Assembly (NCBI GenBank): GCA_029964075.1
Contig: CM057135.1
Location: 33,159,366 to 33,223,365, forward strand
From: Patiria pectinifera
Lineage: Eukaryota > Echinodermata > Asteroidea > Valvatida > Asterinidae
Length of the DNA stretch: 64,000 nucleotides
Reading direction: 5' to 3'
The translations under genes and the position numbers were made by a program. Below, piece after piece: positions 35,701 to 46,427 of the stretch (positions are counted from its first letter, which is position 1; every line of letters starts with the position of its first letter). The notes below the pieces were generated by a model, which saw nothing but the letters and a program-made list of their open reading frames with translations, was not told the DNA's origin and searched no databases.

Positions 35701-36491
35701 CCGCCATGCCGCGCCAATGAGTCCAGAATTTTAATTTGGTACGCGCGGCGTTTCCCATTTACGATCTATTCCCCTAAGACCATCGCTTCTATCCGTACAA
35801 GGTTGGTCATCATCACACAGTCCACACTTTTTATAATTCAGTTGAGTTGGTTTAATTGCATACACGTGGATTTCAGAATATCTTCTTTTTTTTACAGTTA
35901 TAATATCGCATAGATAGAATTGCACTGTACAAAAAAACTGCCATTGTATTTGCACACCTAATGTAGGTATTTTCATACTAATCTGAAAATACCTCAATTG
36001 GTGGTTAATTCGGGCAAAATTTTAAAAACGTATGGGAAACAGTTACCCAAAATGTCGGCAATTGGATGTTGACCAACATTGGGCAAATACCAACTCATTT
36101 GCCCAATTTTTCTTTAATTTTTCTTTAAGTGTAATGATATAATTGTCCGAAATGCTCATAAACCATCTAACACACGACGGACGATCTTTATGATAATTAC
36201 AATGCTCTTTTATGTCTTCATCTTTTATTCTGTGCATTCAGCATAAATTATCATACTTGTGTATGTACGGTCTGTTCTTGCGTTCCTGTGATGTCTTATG
36301 TTAGATTGTCTTCGTCTCGTTTTGTATGTCTTTGTCAACAACAAAAATAAAATACAGCATTTCTACACCTGCCTTTTTGGCTTTTGAAGTAACTCTGCAT
36401 ACGAGCCTCCCCTATTTTTTTTTTAGGTCTATCTTGTAAATTCTTCCTCCGAATGTATCTCTGTATAATTATCATCATTATTGATTCACTA

Positions 36492-36974
36492 CAGGGTGAG
36501 TAACAATAAAGGAAACTCAAATGGCAGGACCAATTTATTGATGAAGTTCTGCATGTAACACCATCAAAATATAGGATATGAACTAATCAGCTTTCTTTTA
36601 GTGCAAGAATTATTCAAATCACTCATGTACTTTTCAAGTTACGGAATTTTAAACACAACCACCATTTTAAAGTTCTGTCCACGGATCACAAAAAAGTGTC
36701 TGTTCTTTCAGTAAAACGAAAACAATCCACGAACGTCCTATGTGAATTGTTTTCGTTTTGCTGAAAGAACACTTACCTTTTTGGTGATCACTTTAAAAAG
36801 GTGGTTGCGTTTAAAATTCCATAAAAAGCGCATGAGAGATTTGAATGATTCTTGTACGATAAAGAACCCTTTTTAATTGGGTTTATATCTTAGATTTTGA
36901 TAGTGCGACATGCATAACTTCATTTAAAAAAAAATTGGTCCTGCCATTTGGGTTTCCTTTTTTGACTCGCCCTG
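36492..36974. mobile_element. Foldback MITE, 483 bp, almost fully palindromic
   Basis: The left half (CAGGGTGAGTAACAATAAAG, GGCAGGACCAATTT, TTTTAAACACAACCACC, GTGTCTGTTCTTTCAGTAAA) is repeated in reverse complement on the right: GCTGAAAGAACAC, GGTGGTTGCGTTTAAAATTCC, AAATTGGTCCTGCCATTTGG, TTGACTCGCCCTG. The pivot is near 36735. The outermost ends match the TIR of the 255-bp MITE at 23214-23468, so both belong to one superfamily. No transposase is encoded. Confidence 0.88.
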
Positions 36975-37756
36975 TGTTGTGTATTTGCCATATATGGGAA
37001 AATACAAGTCATATGCACTCGAGCAGAAAACCTTGTGAAGCGCCGAGTGTTTTGATTAATAACGGCAGAGTGAAGATGGAGGGTTATTGCGTTCACCACA
37101 TTAATTGGATATTGGAGTTTACTGCATAAGGTATTGCAATTAGGTTCAATTAGCGGCGAAGCTCGTGCCCGTTGCTCTTTGAGTCGGAGGCTGGAGCCAC
37201 AAGTGGGTGGATTGTGAGGCACTGCTATCACAAGCACTACTTGAAAATACAAGTATTGATTGCCTGCTGAAGCAAAATTATCATTCAAGAGACCGTTGTA
37301 CACGCATACAGGATGAGTTAAAAAAAAAAGAGCGATACCCAAACCCTAAAAAGTATATTTCATATTTAGAAAAAAACATCATATATGACTGGAAAGGCAA
37401 TTTCATAAGATACTTTTAGATGAAAAAAAATACTGAAATTGCTTAAGAATCGTCGTCACAATTGTCTTTAAACATCACCAACGATTAAACCCCAGTTTTA
37501 CAGCTAAAGATACTCAACAAAGTCCTTTGGAAGGCCAGTCTTTAAAAAAAAAGAAAAAAAGTCAAACGACATTTGAAAGATAATTTTCCAATTTAACATG
37601 GCCACGTTTTGAACACGAAAATATTGCAGAACAAATAGAACTTGGTAAGTATACAGAAGGGTGGCCGACTTACTCGAATGTCATTGTGATATTCAGGTTT
37701 GCTATAGGCAAAAGCCATCAGTGTAGGGCAAACATGATTAAGCCCCTATGTCAGTT

Positions 37757-38255
37757 TTCGAAGATATCTCGGCACCAATTGTACTCCTCGGCTGTGATGG
37801 GCTACAGCTATGAGTTATAAGATTCATTTGATATAATGTCATTAAGTACCTCCAGTCGAGTCTCGTTAATACAAACTCGTTCGGACCTAGCAAAATTGTT
37901 TGTAATGTCAGAATTTTGTATTATTAAGAGGAACATCAGTCCCATTCATTGTGCACATCAATGCACAGTCGGGACAAAGGATTTATGTTTGTTATAACCA
38001 GAATTTTGTCATTGACGAAGATATATCGGCACTCCTCGGCTGTGATGGGCTACAGCTATGAGTTATAAGATTCATTTGATATAATGTCATTAAGTACCTC
38101 CAGTCGAGTCTCGTTAATACAAACTCGTTCGGACCTAGCCAAATTGTTTTTATATCAGAATTTTGTATTAAGAGGAACATCAGTCCTATTCATTGTGCAC
38201 ATAAATGCACAGTCGGGACTAAGGCTTTATGTTTGTTATAACCAGAATTTTGTAT
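37757..38255 (+). repeat. Two-copy tandem duplication, period 248 bp
   Basis: The segment containing CCTCGGCTGTGATGGGCTAC, CAGTCGAGTCTCGTTAATAC and CATTCATTGTGCACAT occurs twice head-to-tail with high identity. It lies just beyond the stop codon of channel gene 3 and may include part of an interspersed element ending in GAGATTCGACTG. Confidence 0.88.
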
Positions 38256-38420
38256 TAACAGAGTTTGTACTAACGAGATTCGACTGTATATACATGTACA
38301 TGTAGTTGCCGTTGTGCAATGGATGGATTTGACGTCACTGGTAAACAGCGTGCTAAAAGCCCCACATAGGAACAGTCAAGTGCATTTCAGCAGAGTTTCT
38401 GTATAGGTAGGGGCATCGGT

Positions 38421-41400
38421 CTAAACTTGGGATAGTAATGTCATTTGGTTGCCGTTATCAATCCGCACACTTTGCAGAGACATTTCCGTCCTGTTCCGAC
38501 CTCGCTGCCGTTCCAACAAACGCCGGTGCTTGTTGAGCCCGCGCTTAATCCAAAAGTCGATCTTTTTACCAAAATAAGACAACATCTCCGCCAAGGTGAT
38601 GAAACTGGCTCCTAGAAACAGACCGAGTTGGCCGCCTATGTCACCTGGAAATTGTAAAGACAGAAGCTTTAAAAGAGCTTTTATCTCGAAATTGCTCTGC
38701 TTTCATCATGTTTTCTTAGTATCTTTTTAAGTTCCCTTAAAAGAAATCCAAATTCCAAAATGGACTCCGAGTTCTAAGGGGACACTTTTACAACGTCTGG
38801 AAAACCATTCTCAACCCATCATGATCTGTTTGCCATTGGCCCATACACCAGTGCGCACGAGTCAAATTGTTCTATATATACATTTTCTCCAATATTTGCC
38901 CAAGCGGTGAAATTTCTCCTATAGGATTCATGCCATTTTATTCTATCAGGATAAGCTTAAACTTCGTCAAACAATCGATCCAATTCACTTACTGATCAAA
39001 GCCGATGCAGTGATGGCCTCCGATTGCTCGTACCTTTCGTAGTTGATGTCTTCGTAGAACACATCCAACAATACCCCGTTTTTCCTAAACAGTAAACCCA
39101 GAAAGTTATAGAATGGACTTATAATTGTGAACTTATACCGAGCTGGAATGTGAATCCTTTCTGACTCCTCCCCAGGTTTGATATAGCCTATTCCACCATT
39201 AAACGCACGTGTCCACTTGATGTTACTTTTATGTTAATTAATGCGACCACTATAACTTCATAATTCAGGTCTGTTTTCTGATCTGATCTTATTAATTAAA
39301 CAAGTAATGATTAACCCCACCCTTTCAATAGACTGTTCCCGCCCCGCACATCGTGATTGGTTATTTTCAAATTGCTGTTTAGCTCTGTGCATGGACGGTG
39401 ATCGAACACACGATTATCAAAAAACTCACTCTTGTCTATAACAAAAAGTACACAAAATCATCAGTTTCCCATGAAGCTAACTTGCAAGCATTTCAACTGC
39501 ATAGGTTTTAAATACTCAACAGTACTTTCTCTCTCTTAACTGATATTTGCCAGAGACACTTTTGAATTCAGCAAAAATCGAAGCTCATCACTTACGAAGT
39601 TGTACATTCGTGTCGTGGCCTATTGCCATTTTGCAATAAAGGCTGGTTGCAGGCAAATAGTACCGTTGTGGTTTCATTTCAGGAGTTGGCTACCTGTCCC
39701 CATTTTTGAAGTCTGAATGAAAGTGGGGTCTGGGAACCAGATTACCGTTTCAAAACCACACCTCTTGCGTCTAGTGTATTCTTTTGGTAAAGTGCAATCA
39801 CACTATTTTGTCGTTCTCTTCACTTCCAACACTGAATTTAAGAAAATTCTTACTCTAAATATCCCTCCTCGAATAGGTCCGTTTGGTCCGGCGATGGAAC
39901 AGTAAAAGACGAATAGGAATAGTCGCTGGAGTAGGAATACTGCGCCTGCGCCATGGCCTGGAGGTCAGCGGCCACGCTGTTGCTAGGTATGGCGGCTGTG
40001 GAGAGCGAGGTGGTGAATGTTGAATAGTTACACGGCACGGGACAGTCGCACGGGTTATCCGTCCCGCCTACCAGGGTACCTGAAGACAGGTAAGATAACC
40101 AAAAAAACCCTGTAAAATAGCACAGGGATTAAATATATCGCGTTGCATTGTGGGACGGTTTGCGCTAACGAATTAGGCATTTTTTTGGGGGGGGGGGGTA
40201 GCGCAAAGAGTGTCCCACAATTCTAAATGAAATTGCGAAAACATCAATAGTACTTGCATCGGGTTAAACAACAACACATGATATCACACAACAGACATAT
40301 GATTACGTAATTTTATCAAAACGGGCCTATGAACAAAATAGGTATTATAAGATATGATATGCAGAATTACGTATGAAAATTTGACGGAAATCATGCAGTA
40401 TAAAAACTGTATTTTAATGTACGCATACATTATGTAATAACAAGTATATATTTACATGTATTGCTAAAAGCCTTTACAAGTCCAATTCAATTTAAAACCG
40501 GCAAGCCGTGTTATAGCGCATGGTTAACAAGAGAACAAGCATGAAAATCGAATGCTTGACATTGCAATAAACGGCAACTCAAGTCTTTCCCAAAATAAAT
40601 GCATCGCACTGAATTGAAACAAGAAAAGAAAGCCAAAAAGAAAAGAAATATGAACTTGATTAGTTTGATTACGTAGCACTGAGCATGTTGTAGATGTGGC
40701 GTTACCGGTGTTGCGATAAGCTGAAGTTTATATGATTGTTGCTACATTCTTGCATCTTGAAATCAAGAAACAATGTCGACTTACACATTCAATATTCAAA
40801 TGAAACACTGAGGACAGATTCACTTGGCGTTTTCCGCCAATTACAAATGTTCTTACCAAGGGCGTTCATTGCGCAGCCGCTGGTCTGTTGGGGAGAACAT
40901 TCAGTCTCGTTCCCTGGGTGTCTGAAATCAAAACACATGAATTTGAGTTTGACATGCAGTAGTATAAGTGTGATATATGAAACGGTCTGTTTATTAAAGA
41001 CAATGAAGAGACCGGGCTGTCTGCTGCCACCAAACGTTTGAAAACGCTCATCTATACTTGGCCCTTACCGTACAAGCCTGCAGTTACACTTCTCCAGTAT
41101 GGCCTTAGCTCTACATTCGGTGTTACATCCTTCTGCTGTGTAATGAGTAAATCTTGTCAACTTCTTGGAGGCATTGCATTTCCCGTACGGACGTTCCAGA
41201 TTTAGATACTGAATTTAAAAAACAAAAAGAAAACCAGAAAACCGACTTATTAATTAAAAGAAGAAGTTGCACTATTGGTTGCGGTTACGTTCAGTGTTGT
41301 AACTTTGAATTTAGAAGTTCTTGTTTGGCAAAAAACATGATATACTTTCAATTATCGCTAAACGGTGATTGTACTGCAGTGTATAGGCATATAGCGGCCT

Positions 41401-44037
41401 AGGAGAGACTATTTGTAAGATATCTTTTTAAAGAAAATGTTGTGCTCTCCGAGCCAACGTTATGGTTTATGTACAACAAAAAGCATCAAATAGAGCTAGG
41501 TAAGTACTACACGCAAGAGACAGGCATTTATCATGAGTTAATTTTGGGGCTCAGAAATTGTCAATCGTTTATCGAAGAACTGTCTACCTGTTGTTTTCGT
41601 ACACCTATAAATGCATACACGCCGGGTGAGATAGCAAGCCCTGCTGATTCTACCAAGGGAGGCGTCCCTTGATCGTGAATTAAAACCTTCAGCCCTGCAG
41701 GGATGTTACCGTCCACCGTTTCCGTGTATTCGCTCTAGGGTAGACAAACAAAAGTTCATGTGAGAAACAAACGAACAGACAGACGATCTAGACACAAACA
41801 TTTTTTGAAAATGAAAAATGCAGGATGATCAACCCACCAAGGCAAATTCTCTATTATTGTACCTCTGTCTTGAATACTGTATTTTCATTGGGCTTGAACG
41901 ATCACGTGTTAAGTTTGTAAAAAGACATGGTGCACTACCTGTGGGATGTGTGAGCCATGACTTTGTGCCCTGCCTTTTTATCGTTGGTACCCACGCTATT
42001 TTACCATGTGTTTACGCATGAGTGGGAGCAGCGAACTAGCAGACGATCAGCTGTTTCGAGCAAGCTACATGCATGTGAGTTGACGTCCGATTGTCATGAT
42101 TGTTGCATTTATTGTTGTTTTTTCGTGACCTTTGCATCAAAATCAAAAGAATCCAAGACAGAGGTATAACAAAACAATTGTTGACTGCAGTGATGTGGGA
42201 TATGACGTTTCGCCTCCTGTGCTATGTGCCCCTCGGGTGTTCAAAAGTCCTATCCCACATTACAGCATTCACCAATTCTTAATTCGTACCTGTTGTATAT
42301 CGATAAGCATCCGAACCCCGTTGCCGCTACCAGCCTGAGTCTCTCTCAGGATCGGTCCGGTTTTCCCCGAGTTAAAAGTCCAGCAGTTGCCAAAGGAAGT
42401 AAAGACGTGAGAAAAGTTCTAGAATTCAGATAAAAAAATAATCACTGACTGTCAGAAAATACATCTCAAGAACTAAATCTCCCATAGAGATCTGGTACAT
42501 ATTAATCCATAAAAAGCCAAGGTCATGTTACTTCACTGTAAAGATGAAATCTTTAACTTTTCTTTTTTGCAACAGAGCGGATGGAACAATTCTGGTATTG
42601 CAGTGAGTACAAGTCTTCTTAAAGGTACGTCTTGTTTGATTTGTGAAATTATAGTTGTTAAAAACAACAGAGAAATAAAGAAAAAAGAGTATAATACCAT
42701 GTTCACTTCAAACTTACCGCGGGCGAACAGCTTTTTGTCTTTCGTCGCCATTCGCATTGACGTAGGGTGACGTCATCCATGAGAAAGCCCGCCCTCAGCG
42801 TGAAGTCCGTGTAGTTGAAACTCGTGCCGTTGACCCCGTCCTCAGAAGTCACGTCCCAGTAGTCCATGCCGGCCTGGCTGTCGCCGAACGAGTCGTAGTC
42901 GTAGTCGTTTGCCCAAATGATGTAAGGCAGAAATGTTTTGTCACTCTCTGTCAACGCACTTTGTCGATACCTGCAAAAAAGGCGATGCAAATTTGTTATT
43001 TTTTATCCATAGAGAAATAAAGGAAATATTTGTACATGTTATATCCATGTATTAAAGCAATGCGTTTAATCTGTAGAAAAAAAATTCTTTCCAAAGCCGT
43101 CCAAAGGGGTCGCACTTCTGATATGGTTACATTCCTCCAGCAACCGCTCTAAGGGTACACCCCTGTAAATAGGCCCAAAATCCATCCGCCGAGCTCAAAA
43201 TATTCTATATAAGAGAGTTCTGAGAGCCATGGAATTGGGGAATTGAAGAAATATGGCAATGAACCTCTGGCCCGGACTTGTGACTTCCGATTCTGAGCAT
43301 TTTGGATGCAATTGGGCCCGAAACTGACGCTATTTTAGCCATGTTGTGGAGGATCGTTTTTCAATATGGCTACTTTTCCGCTTTGGGAAAAATAGGGGTC
43401 GTCTTCTTTTGGTGAGAATTTCTCGAAAAGTTAAAGGTCAAACCACTATAAATTGAAATAAAAATGAAAGATGACATGTTGATCATCATTTTTCTGGGCA
43501 GCCTGAATACCTGTGAGAGTTTAGCACTGGTGTCTATGGGAATTTTGATACAGGGGTGCACCCCAAATGTACACGGACGCCATCTTGGTATCTGAACCCC
43601 GACGGCCAAAATAATTGCTATAAAGGCTATACCAAACCATCTTTTCTGAACCCATTGTAACACAATTGTAAGATGTACACAAAATAGCCGTGGAGTAGAA
43701 TAAGGAATAACACTGGCGAAGGAAAATCGGTTGCAACCTTTGGTACAAGGTTACAATACCTGTTGAAATTGCAAATGGTCACCGCCGGGAAGTCCATGTC
43801 CCTGGTGTACTCCACCGATATCTCGGTGTTGGCCTTGTACTGAAGGAACATGTAGAACCGGTCCGAGATTTGCCAGACGCAGACGCAGAGACAGGTCAGC
43901 ATGATGACAATCCAGACGGTCTTGACCAGCAGCTTGCTGGCGTGAAACACCCGGGCGATGCCGTGAAGGCTGGTAGACTCGGCAAACTCCCGCTCCAGGC
44001 TGTGCTTATCTTGAGCCGGTCTTGTCTCGTATGTCAT
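38421..44037 (-). CDS. DEG/ENaC (ASIC-like) channel gene 3, complete, 9 coding exons, 517 aa
   Basis: Minus-strand exons: 44037-43760, 42970-42718, 42418-42290, 41734-41588, 41208-41069, 40921-40857, 40079-39854, 39084-38993, 38644-38421. All are GT-AG; the join is 517 codons plus stop. HG motif at 25-26, TM1 about 39-56, FPAVTICNFNR at 83-93. The exon 2 loop reads NDYDYDSFGDSQ. CDCPVPCN is in exon 7, followed by an unusual Ser/Tyr-rich segment (QYSYSSDYSYSSF). DIGGQLGLFLGAS has its filter at 455-457. The cytoplasmic tail is the longest of the complete copies and strongly basic (KHRRLLERQRGRNR), ending in SQV, which fits a class I PDZ ligand. An in-frame ATG 138 nt upstream (44175) is less likely because its N-terminal extension has no counterpart in the paralogues. 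Exon 1 is nearly identical to that of gene 4. Confidence 0.95.
43240..43555 (+). repeat. Diverged dispersed repeat, copy B (partner 34200-34545)
   Basis: Lies inside intron 1 of channel gene 3, in the opposite sense to the gene, and is alignable with the intergenic copy 9 kb away. Confidence 0.55.
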
Positions 44038-44059
44038 GGTGTCGGGCGAAGGTCGACGG

Positions 44060-46427
44060 CTGTTTGTCCAAAGCTTAACCTGTTGGTCTTCCGACAAAAA
44101 CTCTATTAAAACAACTAATTTAACCTCCCAATACTTGTTGTTGTTATCGTATAACCTTGTATCAGTCCACCACATTTTATAGCCTATATCATCCTACTGT
44201 TTACCAATGATGTTGTTGATACCAAACTGCGTAAATAACCTGTCAAATGATTTTACACCTTGTTCATCATCTGATACAATTCCACTTGAATAATCCTACA
44301 ATTACGTATTATTTAAACTATATGCATTTAAAATTTTGCCCAGGGGCTCTGACTCACAACTGGACAAAAAACAGACAGTATGAACAGGAAGTATCTCTTG
44401 TTCACGGCTTATGTATGAATGACTACCGGTATTTTTGCTGACTTCGAGAACAATGATGAGAGTATAATCATACCTGCCTGTCTAACGTGTTGCCCATCGA
44501 AATGTGCAACGTCCGATCATGTTGGCAGCTACCTGACGCGAGGCATTAAAACACAAAAACTAGGAATAGCATGACACCATTATGGCACGATATAGCTCCT
44601 CAATATACGGATATTGAACCGCCTCTGTACCTATGTCAAACAAGAAGGCCTGAAATTGTCTGTTGGTTTATCATAGGATACTATAATGACTGTCGCATCT
44701 TAACAATATTCCCCAACACCAAATTCAACAAAGTGCCCAGTCGGAGTTCTTAAAACCATAGTACATCGTTCTATGTCGGCAGTTCGTGATCATCAACATT
44801 AGCCTAGAGACTTTTTACACCTACGTCAATTGGTGTAGCGGGGAAGAAAAGCAACAAATAAGGGGTCCAAAGTTTGAAAAGCCTATTGTCCCCACACTCA
44901 AGAAACTCAAACATACCCTGCCGTGGCCTTTTGAGCAAACAAGGCTGGCCCATGAGTTAACTATTAATATTGATGAACTCAATTATCATGTGAAATTGAA
45001 TAGTCTCGGATATCTTATATACTGAGTACCAATACCCATTCCAAGGGTCCGTGATGCAGTGGGGACCGTTGCATTTGACTCAAAAGCGTACGACATTTAA
45101 GTCGGAGTGATGTGGCCTTGTGGTTAAGGGCATTGGATTCGTGGTCTGCGGGTAAAGCTGCAGGTTGTGAGTTCAAGTTCAGCCTGGAGTCACGGTGCGT
45201 GTGCCCTTGGGCAAGGCACTTTGTCACTCATTGCTTCTATCCACCCAGGAGCAAATGGGTACCTGTGAGGGGGAGATGGGTGTTGTGATTGAATTATCTT
45301 CCTTGCGCCTGACAGGCAGAATCGAGCTGTATATACCCCAGGGAGCTGAGATGGTATTTGGAATGTTTAAATGGCCTAATGAGCAGGGGTAATAATGATG
45401 TAGCGCCTTGAGCACCAGTCCTGGTGGATACGTGCGCTTTATAAAATAATACCCACGTTCATTCGAAGCAATTTTGTTTGGACTAGGGTTTCGTGTACCC
45501 GACAAATGAACATTATTATAACGGTGGAAAAGATTATCTGCTATTCTTTTTCTGTGTCAAATACTTGGATGTCAGAAAGACACTAATCAGGTCAGCAACA
45601 CCGCATTGACATAATTTACGTTGGCTAACCCTATCCACGAGCCATATTCCCATCATCGGTGCATGATAAGTAATTTTTTCGTCAAAAAGGCATAGTTAAA
45701 ACGACATATAGGTGTATATCAATATACATTTACTTTTATTTCCACACAAACATGTCTTCTTAGAAGAACTTGTGCAATACGGAAAGAGAAAACCATTGAT
45801 AGAAACAAGAGTGAACGATGTTAAATTTCGGTAGCAGTATACGCTGGAGTATTATGGCTGTGAAAAAGTTTTATCGTTTAAACTCCTATAAGACAATAAC
45901 ATTAACGTATAATACAAATAATAAAGATGTTATAACATCAATGCATCGCTGACCAGTTCGACTTAAACTTATTTCTATAGCAAACTGTATCTACATGATA
46001 ATGTATATTTTTTCAATACATTTGCGTCTATACGTGACCTAGAAAACGAAATAACCTGAAAAGTCAGCCAAGCGCTGACCGTATAAGCGAGTAAAAACGC
46101 TTTAATCATAAACAGGAGTATGTTTGATGATTCAGCCTCAATTGTAGAAACGAATTATTAAGACAATCGAAATCATAGGCTTGAGGGCCTTGTCCAGCTG
46201 TGTACGGCTTACTGCAACCAGTTTATTGTCTCTATCACCTCAATTGAGGTCTAATATCCCCAGTCATTGGAAAAGCCTGCACCGCTGGGAAGTTTACGAT
46301 GAGCAGAGGTATACTGCGGTGTACAAACCAGATTTCGGCAAAGAAATGTAGGATATCTTAATTGAAAACTTGTGGGGTTTACGTTGGCTGAGACACCACC
46401 GATTTACGTTTGAATAATGTGGAGTGC
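44060..46427. other. Intergenic region between channel genes 3 and 4
   Basis: It should contain the gene 3 promoter and leader exon (an acceptor lies about 22 nt before the gene 3 ATG) and the 3' UTR of gene 4. A SINE is at 45103-45456. Otherwise I see no coding exon or distinctive structure. Confidence 0.5.
45103..45456 (+). repeat. tRNA-derived SINE, copy 2
   Basis: Highly similar to copy 1 at 11885-12212: GTGGCCTTGTGGTTAAGGGC, CATTGGATTCGTGGTCTG, GCCCTTGGGCAAGGCACTTT, AATCGAGCTGTATATACC, CAGGGGTAATAATGATGTA. It lies between channel genes 3 and 4. Confidence 0.85.

Larger units (their letters stand above)
30800..38420. other. Intergenic region between channel genes 2 and 3, repeats only
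   Basis: No coding exon found. It holds a G/C-rich repeat (31265-31640), a GACA-rich block (about 33050-33120), a dispersed repeat (34200-34545) and one arm of an inverted dispersed repeat (35525-35700). It also has a 483-bp foldback MITE (36492-36974) and a 248-bp tandem duplication (37757-38255). The remainder is AT-rich DNA in which I see nothing. Confidence 0.55.

Noticed and set aside
43627-44175. Longer gene 3 start at 44175 giving an extra 46 residues
   Set aside because: The extension is not shared by any paralogue and crosses a plausible acceptor; the ATG at 44037 gives the same N-terminal layout as genes 2, 4 and 5.
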